Assembly (NCBI GenBank): GCA_043381765.1
Contig: JBHJMP010000834.1
Location: forward strand, 21,503-85,502
Source: Collodictyon triciliatum
Taxonomy: Eukaryota; CRuMs
Direction of reading: 5' to 3'
Length of the DNA: 64,000 bases
The position numbers were made by a program, and so were the translations under genes. The notes beneath the pieces are model-generated. The model made no database searches. It saw nothing but the letters and a program-made list of their open reading frames with translations, and had not been told where the DNA came from. Position 1 is the stretch's first letter; every line of letters begins with the position of its first letter. Below are positions 35,641 to 45,856 of this stretch, piece by piece.

Positions 35641-36369
35641 ACCCTCCATCGCATCTGGTAACCAAGTGTGTAATCCAATTTGAGCAGATTTACCAACCGC
35701 CCCAATAAATAATAGTAACGCTACTAATGTTAAAATAGAGTGAGGTATTGTTAAGGCTGAGCCGGAAACTATAGAAAAAATGGTTTCATAATCAACACTT
35801 TTAAATATAACCATTAATCCTATTATTCCTAAAATTAAACCAAAATCCCCAATCCTATTAACTATTATAGCTTTCATTGCACTTTTATTTGCGGCAATTC
35901 GAGTAAACCAAAAATTTATTAATAGGTATGAACATAAACCTACACCTTCCCAACCTACAAACATTTGTAGATAATTATCAGCAGTTACTAAGATTATCAT
36001 TAAAAAGGTAAAGAAGGATAGATAAGACATAAATCTTGGTAAATGAGGATCTTCAGACATATAATCTATGGAATATAGATGAACTAATGTTGAAATACTA
36101 GTGATGATCACTAACATTGAAACCGTTAAGCTATCAAATAAAAATCCCCAATCCGCCTCTAATAAATCACTTTCTATCCACTTTGCTAATTTTATCTCAC
36201 AAACACTTCCTAAAATTCCAACTTCATATAAACTTGTTAATGATAGAAAACAAGTAATTCCTACTAATGTTGTTGTTATTAGACTAGAACCCTTTGGCCC
36301 TAAGAAGCGACCAAAAAAACCTGATAATAGAGATGCTATCCCTGGTATTATTATAATACTTAAATACAT
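35641..36369 (-). CDS. nad5: nad5 exon 1
   Basis: It is the N-terminal 243 codons of the complex I subunit ND5. Visible are [38 protein letters not shown] and [13 protein letters not shown], ending with [10 protein letters not shown]. The start [15 protein letters not shown] is normal. The frame hits TAG directly after the exon because the intron begins there. Confidence 0.97.
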
Positions 36370-37015
36370 AAACTTTTTTTACAGTAAGCGCATTGGCTTC
36401 AAGCGAAGTGTACGAAGTGTAGGCAAGAGTGGCAGTTAGGGGAAGCAGGGGTAATGTGATGATCTTTCTTTAGTCCCCCGTATTTACCCAGCAACCAACC
36501 CGCTGGCGGGGAACAATAAATGACCGTATCGCTTCGTATGAACCGGTGCAAGGTCGTCAAGGCGGGTGTTTCACTTCCCCTTGCTTCGCCCGTCTCGCGC
36601 TTGTTAAGGTGCCGCCCCCCGAACCCTTGGAAGCTGTCATTCGTGCTTTTGGGCGCTCATTACAACAAAGCCTCCTTTATTATATACGCTTCGCTCGGAT
36701 TCATCCCATTGAGCGAGCGAACGCGGTCATTCGACCTTGATCCCCCTTCGCTTGCTCCGGCCAGGCATCAAGGTCATAATGACAGGATCAAACCACTTCA
36801 ATCAACCGTAACAGCACTTGGTATATAAGAGGGGAAGCAAGGTCCGTCCCCGACTGCTTCGACCCAAAGGAGCAAAGCGGGAGCGAAGCTGGGGAACGAT
36901 AGTTGGCAATCTTATTTTCCAGTTCCCCGCAGAGCGAAGCTGCAGTCGCTCAACTTTAGAGATGCAAGTGGAGCGAGAGCGGCAACGCTCCGCCCCAGAT
37001 ATATGAACACTTAAG
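36370..37015. other. Spacer between nad5 and tRNA-Pro
   Basis: No gene. It has a copy of a roughly 40-nt direct repeat near 36950 (the other copy near 35269 lies in the nad5 intron) and the element CAATCTTATTTTCCAG near 36908. Confidence 0.65.
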
Positions 37016-37088
37016 CGGGATGTAGCGCAGTTGGTAGCGTACTTGTTTTGGGAACAAGTGGTCACATGTTCGAGTCATGTCATCCCGA
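37016..37088 (+). tRNA. trnP(ugg): tRNA-Pro(UGG)
   Basis: Acceptor CGGGATG/CATCCCG is perfect; stem CTTGT/ACAAG encloses TTTGGGA (TGG). Confidence 0.94.
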
Positions 37089-37504
37089 TCAATGGTCACC
37101 TTTTAGGCTGAGAAAAAAGCTTGCCACTTACCTTTACCCTCTATATTATTGCCTGATGATAATAAGGCCTTTGGGTTCACAATGAACAACCGCTTCACTT
37201 GCCCTTGGAATCGGGTCACTGCTTATAACAAGACGGCAATAACCCCCCGTTGAGCGACTGTGACCTTAATGTCGGCCTGTTTTCCTTTTATTAGAGAAAC
37301 TGAACGCGGTCGTAACGACACGGAGATTACTGTTCCCCTATTACGGAGAGTCTCACTGCTTATAACACACTGGAACGCTTGCTCTTTGCACGGAAGGAAC
37401 GCTTGACCGTGACCTGGAAAGCAGCGAACCGCTTGTTTTTTGCTAATAAATTAACGCAATAAACAGACATTCCTACGGGTATAATAAAATGGTAAAAAAA
37501 AGTT
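37089..37504. other. Spacer before cob
   Basis: No gene; dispersed repeats, then an AT-rich leader in the last 60 nt upstream of cob. Confidence 0.65.
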
Positions 37505-37897
37505 ATGAGAATAATAAAAAAAAATCATTTATTAGCGGTTGTTAATAATTATGTTGTTGAATATCCTGCTCCAAGTAACATTAATTATCTTTGGAGTTTT
37601 GGATCTTTAGCAGGTTTATGTTTAGTAATTCAAATTATGACCGGAATAGGATTAGCAATGCACTATACACCTCATGTAGATTATGCTTTTCTTAGTGTTG
37701 AGCATATAATGAGAGATGTAAATTATGGTTGGTTAATGAGATACATACATGCGAATGGCGCTTCTATGTTCTTTATTGTTGTCTATATACATATATTTAG
37801 AGGATTATATTTCGGTTCATATAATCGTCCTAGAGAAGTCTTATGGATGAGCGGAGTGACAATCTTGTTATTAATGATGGCAACAGCGTTTATGGGT
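37505..37897 (+). CDS. cob: cob exon 1, apocytochrome b
   Basis: It is the N-terminal 131 codons of the complex III cytochrome b. It contains [21 protein letters not shown], the haem-ligand region GLAMHYTPH, and [25 protein letters not shown], and ends at ATAFMG. Splicing to TATGTGCTACC restores [15 protein letters not shown]. The ATG at 37505 gives [10 protein letters not shown], which fits the family. Confidence 0.97.
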
Positions 37898-38944
37898 GAA
37901 ATTTACATTGCCTAAAATGGAACAAAGAGGCGGCATTTTCTCCGTTGCGTGTCATAGGGAGCAAAGCGTGTTGTAATTGTGAATGAGAGTGGAGCGCATT
38001 CAACGTGGCCGAAGGCCTAACAGAGGGATGCCGATAAAAAAAAGGGCAAGGAGGGCAGACGTTCGAAAGAGGACTCAGTGACCGCGTGACCCCCCCTCGA
38101 GCTCATTTCCCTCTCTTCTTTCACGAAGCGAGGCCGTCTCTTCTTTCCTCCTTGGTGAAGTGTAACGAAGTGTAACGAAGTGTAACGAAGTGTAACGAAG
38201 TGTAACGAAGTGTAACGAAGTGTAACGAAGCGGCGCAGCCTGTTTTCCTCTCTTCTTTCCAGCATTTGAGGGTTAGGACGTTACGACCGCATCCTCCGGC
38301 AAGCGTTCGGCCAAAGCGTGTGACCGTTTTTTTTAAACAAACAGGTTTTTCGCGTCGTCGTAACAACGTTGACAACTCACTTCGTTCTTCGTCATGTCGG
38401 GCCTTGACAGCCTCCACGTTTCAGCCTTCACGTTTCATCCTTCACGTTTCATGCAGCCCGTTTCGCACCCCACATTTGTTTCATAGTCCTACCCAAGGTC
38501 ATCATGACCGGCTGGTGTGTAATCTACACAGATAAACATCGGGGAAGGGTAGATCACCCTGACAGGGGTGTGCGCCGTGCAGCGGTTAGGCGATGTCAGC
38601 GAAAACGAGTCAAAGGGCAGATTCCATCCCACTTGAGGCGAAGCCAAGCGTTCCTTTCATTGTGACCGCCTATTCCCCACCTTCTTCGCTTTTGGGATTC
38701 CCAAGACCGTCGGCTCTGTGTAGGGTCGCTACAGACTAGGTCGCTGATGGGTATCTGAAATGATGCTTAATGTATAGTCGGAAAGTCAGGGGGTTCTTTC
38801 GCTGGACCCGCTTTCAAGGCCTTAAATGAAAATACATCGAAACCACTTGTAGCCAGTTGGCCGAGCCGGGGGATGATGTATTCGATAAGGTACAGACGTA
38901 CTTTCTCAGGAATTGCGCTTGGATGATTAAGTATGAGACTTTTG
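37898..38944 (+). other. Group I intron in cob
   Basis: 1,047 nt. The upstream exon ends in T and the intron ends in G. Near the 3' end the R-like ACAGACTAG and S-like AATGTATAGTCGG segments are clear (38729-38790). It holds no intact endonuclease frame. A 10-nt minisatellite at 38157-38230 sits inside it. Confidence 0.88.
38157..38230. repeat. 10-nt tandem repeat, 7 copies
   Basis: Unit TGTAACGAAG repeated exactly seven times after a partial GAAG, inside the cob group I intron. Confidence 0.95.
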
Positions 38945-39754
38945 TATGTGCTACCTTGGGGCCAAATGTCTTTTTGGGGAGCAACTGTTATTACTAATTT
39001 ATTCTCTGCAATCCCAGTAATAGGAGGAGATTTAGTTAAATGGTTATGGGGAGGTTTCTCAGTAGATAATGCTACTTTAAATCGATTCTTTAGTTTACAT
39101 TATTTACTACCTTTTTTAATTGCTGCAGTAGCTACTGTTCATTTAGTTGTATTACATGAACATGGTTCTAATAATCCATTAGGAATTAATAGTGCAGTTG
39201 ATAAAATAAGCTTCTACCCTTACTTCCATGTTAAAGATTTATTAGGTTTCATTGCTTTCTTTATCTTCTTTGCTTATTTCGTATATTATGACCCTAATGT
39301 TTTAGGACATCCTGATAATTATATTCCTGCTAACCCTATGGTTACTCCTCCACATATTGTTCCTGAATGGTATTTTTTACCTTTTTATGCAATATTAAGA
39401 TCTATTCCAGATAAATTAGGTGGAGTAATTGCTATGTTTGCTTCTATTATATGTCTTTTAATTCTACCTTTTATTGCTAAATTAGGATTTGCTCCATTTA
39501 ATATTAGAAGTTCTGCTTTCAAACCTTTCTATAAATTTTTATTTTGGTTTATTTTTATTGATTCTTTAATTTTAGGATGGATTGGGAGCCAAAGCGTAGA
39601 ACCTCCTTATATTTTAATCGGACAACTCGCAACCATCTTTTATTTCTTTTATTTCTTAGCCATTTTACCCGCTTTAGCATTATTAGAAAATTGGTTAGTA
39701 TATCCAAAAGTGGGCGTACGTCCCATCAAAAACGAGTTCGTAGCGAACGGGTGA
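38945..39754 (+). CDS. cob: cob exon 2
   Basis: It is the C-terminal 269 codons of cytochrome b. [40 protein letters not shown] with haem-ligand His residues, and the Qo-site motif [12 protein letters not shown] are all present. The last 14 residues or so ([13 protein letters not shown]) are encoded by a GGGCGTACGTCCC element and a GTTCGTAGCGAAC palindrome, so repeat sequence has replaced or extended the normal C-terminus. It stops at TGA. Confidence 0.97.
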   Translation, partial: YVLPWGQMSFWGATVITNLFSAIPVIGGDLVKWLWGGFSVDNATLNRFFSLHYLLPFLIAAVATVHLVVLHEHGSNNPLGINSAVDKISFYPYFHVKDLLGFIAFFIFFAYFVYYDPNVLGHPDNYIPANPMVTPPHIVPEWYFLPFYAILRSIPDKLGGVIAMFASIICLLILPFIAKLGFAPFNIRSSAFKPFYKFLFWFIFIDSLILGWIGSQSVEPPYILIGQLATIFYFFYFLAILPALALLENWLVYPKVGVRPIKNEFVANG

Positions 39755-40359
39755 CCAAGGCGCAGGGTTACGGGAAGGCGTCGGGTCAGTCGCCGCCCTC
39801 AAGCGCCTTTCTCAATAGGCAACGGGGCAAAGCGCAGCTACGATTACGGGGCGGGCTTTAGCCCTGCCTTAACACTGTCGTAACGACCTGACATTGTGAC
39901 CTCCCTCATGCGTTTTGATGTAAAAAAAGATCGCTTGACCGGGGCAACGGGTTGCCCCGGGCAAGGGGGGGCCACGCACTTGAGCGAAGCGACTCACACG
40001 CTTGAGCGAAGCGACTCACACGCTTGAGCGAAGCGACTCACACGCTGAAGGGAAAATGGGCGTACGGGCATCTAGATGCAATTTTTTCCCGCAAGCCCCG
40101 CAACGACAGCGTCTTTGTTTCCTCACACACGCTCAGGTTCACAATGAAGCGCCTTGCTCCGCCTTTGGCCTTCGGCCGGTCAAAAACCATTCATTTTACT
40201 TATCTTTTGGCTTCGCCTACTTCGCCTATGTCAAGGTCGTAAGGAGGAAGGGGCCCCCGCAGAGCGAAGCGAGTCCAAGCGCTTCACTTGCCCTCGCTTC
40301 ACCTTTTGTTTCCCAAGCAAAGCGTCCTTGAAGGGGGCCGCCGTTACGACCTTGCTGTT
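39755..40359. other. Spacer between cob and rps4
   Basis: No gene. It contains a 10-bp-stem hairpin (CCGGGGCAAC/TTGCCCCGG type) near 39940-39963 and the 22-nt array at 39977-40046. Confidence 0.7.
39977..40046. repeat. 22-nt tandem repeat, 3 copies
   Basis: Unit GCTTGAGCGAAGCGACTCAC plus AC repeats three times. It shows the widespread GAGCGAAGCG element expanding in tandem. The same 18-nt core also occurs inside nad11. Confidence 0.93.
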
Positions 40360-41001
40360 CTAAATGGATGGGAACACAGTGACCCGGTCCTGATTTGGTA
40401 GTTGTACAAGGGTAGCAATCAAAAGTTTCCAATTTATCTCCCAATCATTGCTCCGGTTTTTTAGCTGCATCATAACCCTCCGTTGCTCTTTTTGACCAAG
40501 ACCGATAAAAGGTGTTAACCAAGGTCGGATTTTAGAATTGATTTGAACAAAATCTCCTAATTCCACCTTGTAACTTGGTTTATATATTTTTTGACCATTT
40601 ACCAAAACATGGCCATGATTGATCAATTGTTTTGCAGTATATATTGAATTAGAGCTAAGCCCAGTTCTAAATAAAACCACATCTAATCTTAATTCTAGGT
40701 TTCGCAGAAACCCGTTTGTCGATCTGGCTTTAACCAAATATCGACAAATGTTTCCCTGTCTAATATTACCATAAAAATGTCTTAATAGGGTTTGGATTGG
40801 CATGTTCCTTTTGTGGAGAGCAGAAACCTTCGTCCCCCGTCCAGTCGAAGTCTGTTGCTCCGCTCTGTCACTATGACGGTCCGCAGCGGAGTTAAGTTCA
40901 TTATGAACGCGTGGGCCCCCTTGCCCATTGCCAGTTTTCCCCCTTAATCGTTTAAATTGCTTAATTTTTTTAGGTTTTTTTAACATAACGTCCTTAACCA
41001 C
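40360..41001 (-). CDS. rps4: Ribosomal protein uS4
   Basis: uS4 is a primary assembly protein of the small subunit. The S4 RNA-binding domain is clear: NLELRLDVVLFRTGLSSNSI, then AKQLINHGHVLVNGQKI and SYKVELGDFVQINSK. 213 residues. Between the basic N-terminus (MLKKPKKIKQFKRLRGK) and the QTLLRHFYGNI segment lies an insert containing VHNELN (a GTTCATTATGAAC palindrome) and HSDRAEQ (GGTCATAGTGAC), both dispersed elements. The ATG at codon 6 is an alternative start. Confidence 0.94.
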   Translation of the reverse strand: MVKDVMLKKPKKIKQFKRLRGKTGNGQGGPRVHNELNSAADRHSDRAEQQTSTGRGTKVSALHKRNMPIQTLLRHFYGNIRQGNICRYLVKARSTNGFLRNLELRLDVVLFRTGLSSNSIYTAKQLINHGHVLVNGQKIYKPSYKVELGDFVQINSKIRPWLTPFIGLGQKEQRRVMMQLKNRSNDWEINWKLLIATLVQLPNQDRVTVFPSI

Positions 41002-41104
41002 TTTTCATCATATACTATGGGGTAGCAATTGACCCTGCTTACGGATAACAACGCTCAGACCCCATCAAATATCAAATAAAGACAGGGAGGGTAAAGGTGG
41101 CTTT

Positions 41105-41146
41105 TCCCTTCCCTTCCCTTCCCTTCCCTTCCCATCCCATCCCATC
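41105..41146. repeat. 5-nt tandem repeat
   Basis: CCCTT repeated about six times, changing to CCCAT three times. It lies between divergent rps4 and rpl35. Confidence 0.9.
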
Positions 41147-41216
41147 GGGTCATCAAATAAAGCCCGGGCTTCTGGCCATCACCGCTTGCCAGTTAGTATA
41201 AAAAGTGGCTCTAAAC

Positions 41217-41648
41217 ATGAAAACTAAAAAAAGTGTAAAAAAACGTTTTTGGATAACAAGGAATAGAGGGAACAGTTGTTCCCGGTTTTTCTGTCACTCT
41301 TTTGGTCGCAGCGACCTTTGTGAACTGGCTTCACCTATGCCGCTGAATCGCGGGCGAAGCCCAGTCGTAACGCCCGGAAAAAATGACGAGCGAAGCGACG
41401 TTGTTTCCCTCCGTTGCAGAGGAAACAAAGCAGAAGCAAAGCAGCTTATAGCATTTCAAAAGGCGGAGAAAAAGCACGATATCTTCCAGCGCAGCCGATT
41501 GAGAGCATCTAAAAGATGCAGCAAGGAGCAAGCCCGTAACCAAAGCATATTAGCTAGAAGTGGTTCAGCTAAAAAAGGGTTTAATCCCGTCATCATTAAA
41601 AAATGTGATAAAAAACGATTATTAAAATGCTCCCCACGGTCATTATGA
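41217..41648 (+). CDS. rpl35: Ribosomal protein bL35 with large internal insertion
   Basis: bL35 is a small basic large-subunit protein, normally about 65 residues. The N-terminus MKTKKSVKKRFWITRNRG matches the bacterial MKTKxxxKKRFKxTGxG start. The C-terminus IIKKCDKKRLLKCSP matches the family's terminal DxKRxxKLLP helix. Between them lie roughly 60 extra residues built from repeat elements (for example PGKNDERSDVVSLRC). The next gene is rpl20, reproducing the bacterial rpmI-rplT order, which strengthens the call. An ATG 12 nt earlier (41205) is possible. Confidence 0.68.
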   Translation: MKTKKSVKKRFWITRNRGNSCSRFFCHSFGRSDLCELASPMPLNRGRSPVVTPGKNDERSDVVSLRCRGNKAEAKQLIAFQKAEKKHDIFQRSRLRASKRCSKEQARNQSILARSGSAKKGFNPVIIKKCDKKRLLKCSPRSL

Positions 41649-41942
41649 AAGCTTGCTCTATCGGGACAAAGGGGTAGCCGACCGATGCCGCGGTTGGGGG
41701 CAAGACGTTTTGAGTCATCTGTTGGGCCGGAGAGTTTTCGAAGCCCGGTTCGCAGCGAACGTGCTTTATTTTTAGGGACCGTTCGCAGCGAACGGATAAC
41801 CATTCGGTCAAAGCCCTAACAATGGGGCCCAAGAGGTTCACTATGAACCGTGTAGAAAATAGGAAACGTTCAAAAGAGCAATAACCGGTGGGGCCGATGA
41901 CGACTGTTCCGGGCCCCGTAGAACGAAGTGAGTTGTTAAATA

Positions 41943-42203
41943 ATGAAAAACAAAGGTGCGTACGGGTTTCATGCGCACAATGGGGCTAAAGCCCGTGCGC
42001 ATAAAAACAAGAAATTATATATTAGCAAACTTGGCAGTTGTTGCCGATTATATGGGTTATCTTTCGCTTCACTCATATCAAAATTAAAAGAAGAAAATAT
42101 AAAATTAAATCGAGAAATCTTGCCATTATTAGCCATTTATGAACCAATGTCGCTTAAGGCAGTCATTAATAGGTCGCAGCATCAGTCACCCTCAAAAGAA
42201 TGA
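41943..42203 (+). CDS. rpl20: Ribosomal protein bL20 (N-terminally short)
   Basis: bL20 is an early-assembly large-subunit protein. The C-terminal globular domain is clear: KKLYISKLGSCCRLYGLSFA aligns with the family's RxLWIxRINAAxRxxGLSYS. SKLKEENIKLNREILPLLAI aligns with LKKAxIELNRKxLADLAV, and EPMSLKAVI matches the end. The long basic N-terminal helix (about 45 residues) is missing or replaced by GAYGFHAHNGAKARAH, which contains a GCGTACG repeat. It overlaps the start region of the next frame by four bases and follows rpl35. Confidence 0.85.
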   Translation: MKNKGAYGFHAHNGAKARAHKNKKLYISKLGSCCRLYGLSFASLISKLKEENIKLNREILPLLAIYEPMSLKAVINRSQHQSPSKE

Positions 42204-42331
42204 ACAAGCCAGTCGCTAGCTTCGACAGCTTGGTCAAAGTGACCGCGTTTATCTTTGCTCTCCCTTCCCTTTCGCTTCTCTCGACCAAACAAGGTGGCCT
42301 ATCAAGTCAAACAAAACAAAGAACAAAAGTT

Positions 42332-42631
42332 ATGCTCAAAAAAAATTATCGCGACCAAAAACGAAGGTCACTCTTTGGAAAGCATGAATCTCTTAGAATA
42401 GTTTTAAAAAGTATTATTTATAATCAAGAATTGCCAGAAGAAATTAGATTTAAAGCTCAATTAGAATTAGCATCATTACCTAAAGATTCTTCTAAAGTTA
42501 GAATTAGAAATCGTTGTGTTTTAACTGGAAGAGCTCGGGGTAATTATAGATTGTTCAAGATGAGCAGAATAAAATTTAGAGAATTAGCTTCAATGGGTAT
42601 GATACCTGGTATTACAAAAGCAAGTTGGTAG
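42332..42631 (+). CDS. rps14: Ribosomal protein uS14
   Basis: uS14 is a small-subunit head protein. The start MLKKNYRDQKRRSLFGKHE and the C-terminal RNRCVLTGRARGNYRLFKMS followed by RIKFRELASMGMIPGITKASW are classic. 99 residues, normal for the zinc-free type. The longer open frame starting at 42200 consists of spacer codons. It lies in the cluster rpl35-rpl20-rps14-rps8; rps14-rps8 is an spc-operon remnant. Confidence 0.96.
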   Translation: MLKKNYRDQKRRSLFGKHESLRIVLKSIIYNQELPEEIRFKAQLELASLPKDSSKVRIRNRCVLTGRARGNYRLFKMSRIKFRELASMGMIPGITKASW

Positions 42632-42729
42632 GAGCTGACACGCTTTATTGACTTCAAGGTCCGCTGCTCTGGACCGCTGCCTCGGTATTGATGGGAGGCA
42701 GTCATTTCCTGTACTACATAAAAAAAAGA

Positions 42730-43134
42730 ATGATTATTGACCATATTGGTGATCTTTTAACTAGAATTAGAAACGGTCTGCTGGCCGGATTAGAATCAAT
42801 TGTTGTAACTAAAACTAAAATAAACGGGCGAATTGCCCAAATTCTCTTAGAAGAAGGATATATAAGAGGTTATACTGAAAAAGAGGGGGCTATGACCCTT
42901 TATCTAAAACGCTGCAACGACCAACCGATGGGCTTTGCCACGGTTTCATTTAGAAGTGGGCAGGGGCGTAGATCTAGTGTATATTTAAAATGTAGTAATA
43001 TCCCCTCACTATCTTATGGAACATTAATTTTAACAACAAATCGTGGTATACTATCCCACAGATTATGTAAAGATTTAAATATAGGAGGGGAAGTTCTTTG
43101 TTATATTGGTATGGGGAAAGGAGCCGGAAGTTAA
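42730..43134 (+). CDS. rps8: Ribosomal protein uS8
   Basis: uS8 is a central-domain assembly protein. The start is MIIDHIGDLLTRIRNG. The C-terminal half has SSVYLKCSNIPSLSYGTLIL and TTNRGILSHRLCKDLNIGGE, the normal S8 signature. 134 residues. The open frame extends 14 codons upstream, but those codons are not family-like. A small divergent patch (KRCNDQPMGFATVSF) sits in the middle loop. It follows rps14 by about 100 nt. Confidence 0.95.
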   Translation: MIIDHIGDLLTRIRNGLLAGLESIVVTKTKINGRIAQILLEEGYIRGYTEKEGAMTLYLKRCNDQPMGFATVSFRSGQGRRSSVYLKCSNIPSLSYGTLILTTNRGILSHRLCKDLNIGGEVLCYIGMGKGAGS

Positions 43135-43361
43135 ATGCGCTTGATGTGGCCTGAGCTCTGCCGGTTCGCGCCGGTCGTTCAAGCTGTCTAAGCTAACGAC
43201 CGTCTCTCCAGGTCGTTCGTTGCACGCGGGAGCCGCTTCGCTCAGTGGGGAACAGTCGTTCCCCCGCTCCTCCTCCCCGCATCACCCCGTAGCTGCACTT
43301 AATCGAGGCAACCACGGTCCCTGAAAGCTGATTCGCTCCAATGAAGGGGATCGTTCTGCTC

Positions 43362-43402
43362 CTACGGTCCTACGGGCCGCCCCCTCTGACGTAGGACCGT
43401 AG
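43362..43402. repeat. Inverted repeat, 12-bp stem
   Basis: CTACGGTCCTAC pairs perfectly with GTAGGACCGTAG across a 17-nt loop. Its role is unknown; it lies about 230 nt after rps8. Confidence 0.85.
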
Positions 43403-43721
43403 CAGATGGGTCAAAGACGGGCCAACGACCCTCCTCCCCCGACTACCCTTTTCGCTGCAACGACTTTCTTGCCACAAAGACGCGATGGCCTATTTTTCAT
43501 AGTGCCAGTACAAAGGTATGAAGAGGAGAATAAGCTCTACGGGGTGGCTGGGAAGCGCAATTCCCACCCTGAATGCGTGTTCGGGGCTGCTGACTTTGCT
43601 CGGGTGGCTAAAGAGAGTGACCCCAAACGACAGCATCGATTAGAGAGAGACTGAACCTTCCCCTTCCCCCTTCCAGCTTCACCCCTTCCCCCTCGGTTTA
43701 TCCTGCTTTAAGAAATAAGGC

Positions 43722-43799
43722 CTTCGGACCCTTCGGACCCTTCGGACCCTTCGGACCCTTCGGACCCTTCGGACCCTTCGGACCCTTCGGACCCTTCGG
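43722..43799. repeat. 9-nt tandem repeat, 8 copies
   Basis: Unit CTTCGGACC repeats eight times exactly plus a partial copy, ending 16 nt before the nad4L start codon. Confidence 0.95.
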
Positions 43800-43815
43800 C
43801 CGCAAAATAAGATTT

Positions 43816-44124
43816 ATGCTTGATTTAATTCAATTATTAACAGGCAGCTGCTGCCTAATCTATCTTTTAGGTATTTGGGGTATTTGGATTAGACGATCCA
43901 ATATTATTATTATTTTAATGTCTATAGAATTGATGTTATTAGCTGTAAACCTTAGTTTTACAGTTTTCTCTTACTTTTTAGATGATTTTTATGGTCAAGT
44001 TATTTCATTATTTGCTCTGTCAGTTGCTGCTGCTGAATCTGCAATCGGATTAGCAATTTTAGTAGTATATTATCGGTTAACTGGGTCAATATTGATTGAT
44101 TTCGCTAGCTTATTAAAAGGTTAA
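43816..44124 (+). CDS. nad4L: NADH dehydrogenase subunit 4L
   Basis: This is a small three-helix complex I subunit at the E-channel. 102 residues, with IILMSIELMLLAVNLSF (the membrane Glu) and ALSVAAAESAIGLAILV (second Glu) diagnostic. The N-terminus MLDLIQLLTGSCCLIYLLGI includes a GGCAGCTGCTGCC motif that recurs elsewhere in the window, so even this small helix carries repeat sequence. Normal length. Confidence 0.97.
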   Translation: MLDLIQLLTGSCCLIYLLGIWGIWIRRSNIIIILMSIELMLLAVNLSFTVFSYFLDDFYGQVISLFALSVAAAESAIGLAILVVYYRLTGSILIDFASLLKG

Positions 44125-44459
44125 AAGAACGCGGTCGCTACGACCTTGCTCTGGGGGTATTGGGGCTTTAGCCCCGAACGTGCCCTACGGCCCCTTTCAG
44201 CCCCTTTTTTGTGTGGGCGATGCGGCAAGGTCGTAGCCGGGCGTAACATTTTTTATACGTTATATTTTGCTAAATAATTACGCTTCGCTCAGGGGAGGAA
44301 GGGTCGAGCAAGCCGGGAGCAAGGATACAGATTCTTTTGTCGTTAGCTCCGACAGCTTGGTCCTTGCTCCCCTTCCCTTCACCCCGGCGTCATGAGGTCG
44401 TTGCACCCCGCAAGGTTAACTGTCTTATGAAGGGGGATTCAGCGGCATCGGCCCCTGGT
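44125..44459. other. Spacer between nad4L and rpl31
   Basis: No gene; dispersed repeats including GTTAGCTCCGACAGCTT near 44342. Confidence 0.65.
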
Positions 44460-44792
44460 CTAGCGAACCGAAAGTTTGTTGACCATAGTAGAAAATCGAA
44501 GTAATGATGTGGCCCGGCTTGGTCCGTTCATTCGGTCGGGAGAGGGTTCATTCGCTACGCTTGTCAGCAGCTGCCCATCCTGCCGAAGGGTCCGAAGGGC
44601 AAGGTCATAATGTGGTTCATTGTGAACCTGATGATAGTTATTTTTATTATTTTTTGAGTCATATTCTAATTTTAAGATAGGGCTTGGAGTGGATTTACCT
44701 CCCCCGTTAATTGTTGTTCGCATTTCACATGTTGTTCCATTTGATAAGAAAACTAATAATTTGCTTAATTGAGGATGTTTATTTTTTTTCAT
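44460..44792 (-). CDS. rpl31: Ribosomal protein bL31
   Basis: bL31 bridges the large subunit to the small-subunit head. The N-terminus MKKNKHPQLSKLLVFLSNGT matches the mitochondrial bL31 pattern (MKKxIHPxxxKxxxxxSNGS), and LKLEYDSKNN matches the strand after the variable loop. The zinc-ligand cysteines are absent, as in other mitochondrial L31. From residue 54 onward (HQVHNEPHYDLALRTLRQDG) the frame is dispersed repeat, beginning with a GTTCATTGTGAAC palindrome. The C-terminus is therefore probably repeat-derived. Confidence 0.72.
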   Translation of the reverse strand: MKKNKHPQLSKLLVFLSNGTTCEMRTTINGGGKSTPSPILKLEYDSKNNKNNYHQVHNEPHYDLALRTLRQDGQLLTSVANEPSPDRMNGPSRATSLLRFSTMVNKLSVR

Positions 44793-45310
44793 TTTTAGTT
44801 GCGTGTCAATCGCTGTCTAACGACAGCTTGCACCTTGACGGTGGGGGAAACATCGCCGTCCGCCCGAGCGAAGGGGGGGCCCGTTACGACACGGCGAGTA
44901 TGCTGTCATTAGCCGGTTAACCTTGGCCTATGACCTTGGCTATGACCTCCCTGGACAGAGGAACCTCCTCGAGTGCGGGGAGGAAGGCGGTCACACGCTG
45001 CTTGATTATGCTGAAGTGTAACGAAGCGAGGGAGCAAACAAGGTCGCAGCAAAAAGAAACCAAGCTGTCGTATCGTTAGGCGCTACGTGCCACTTCGCAA
45101 GTAGTCTAACGATACTCCCGGCATTAAAGTACAAGGACATTGCGGCTTGGCCAAATAACGCTTATCGATATATGGTTTGGCATTAGAGAACAACGCTCCG
45201 CCCCTTCGGCAAGGTAGGCACGAGAAGCGAAGCGATTCGGCTACGCCTACCTTTGTTTTTTTTGACCCGCTTCGCTCGGGGGAGAGAGAGAAACGAATCC
45301 CCCGCTACGC
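44793..45310. other. Spacer
   Basis: No gene recognised; dispersed repeats. Confidence 0.65.
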
Positions 45311-45383
45311 TGGAGATGGTTGGGCATGATCCAACAACCTCGTATATGCAAAACACGAATTCTACCAATTGAACTACACCCCC
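45311..45383 (-). tRNA. trnA(ugc): tRNA-Ala(UGC)
   Basis: Acceptor GGGGGTG pairs with CATCTCC using two G-U pairs. Anticodon stem CGTGT/ATACG encloses TTTGCAT (TGC). The overall sequence tracks bacterial tRNA-Ala closely. Confidence 0.9.
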
Positions 45384-45785
45384 ATTCGGTCAAAGCCCTA
45401 ACAAGAGGGGAAGGAGAGTAAATTATTCCCCCCGCTCAAGGACACGGTCGCTAGCTCAGACTGGCCTTCGGCCGGTTAAGCGAAGCGTGGGTGCCTTTTA
45501 TATACTCTTTAAAGGGAAAAGGCGGTCGTAACAACCTCCATTATGCACTACTACGACTCACACACATTCAGTGGGAACGTGTGACACGGTCCCGGACTGG
45601 AGAGGGAGGGGGAAGTCGCGGGTGGCCAGTTTTCGTTACGGATCGAAGCGGGGGCAATAAAACCAACAGTCGTACCCCTGTAGAGCGAAGCGACTCACCC
45701 TTCGCTCCCGTAACGACTGTCCTTTCTGTCCTTATGACGGTTTCTCTGTCCAAGGGGAAGCGCAATGACTCAGGGTATATAAATA
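45384..45785. other. Spacer between tRNA-Ala and tRNA-Trp
   Basis: About 400 bases with no gene. It includes a copy of the intron-derived segment CAATAAAACCAACAGTCG at 45655. Confidence 0.65.
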
Positions 45786-45856
45786 AGAAGAGTAGTTTAA
45801 GGGTAGAATATCGGCCTCCAAATTCGATGATATAGGTTCAAATCCTGTCTCTTCTG
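45786..45856 (+). tRNA. trnW(cca): tRNA-Trp(CCA)
   Basis: Acceptor AGAAGAG/CTCTTCT is perfect; loop CTCCAAA gives CCA. The anticodon stem TCGGC/TTCGA has a C-U mismatch next to the loop. The CCA anticodon agrees with TGA being a stop codon. Confidence 0.9.

Larger units (their letters stand above)
43135..43815. other. Spacer between rps8 and nad4L
   Basis: No gene. It holds the hairpin at 43362-43402 and the 9-nt minisatellite at 43722-43799. Confidence 0.7.

Noticed and set aside
38121-38417. Tandem-repeat protein (LRYTSLHFVT repeats) in the cob intron
   Set aside because: It is the minus-strand translation of the 10-nt minisatellite, not a gene.
37505-39754. CRISPR-like arrays among the tandem repeats
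   Set aside because: Units are contiguous with no unique spacers and this is organellar DNA.
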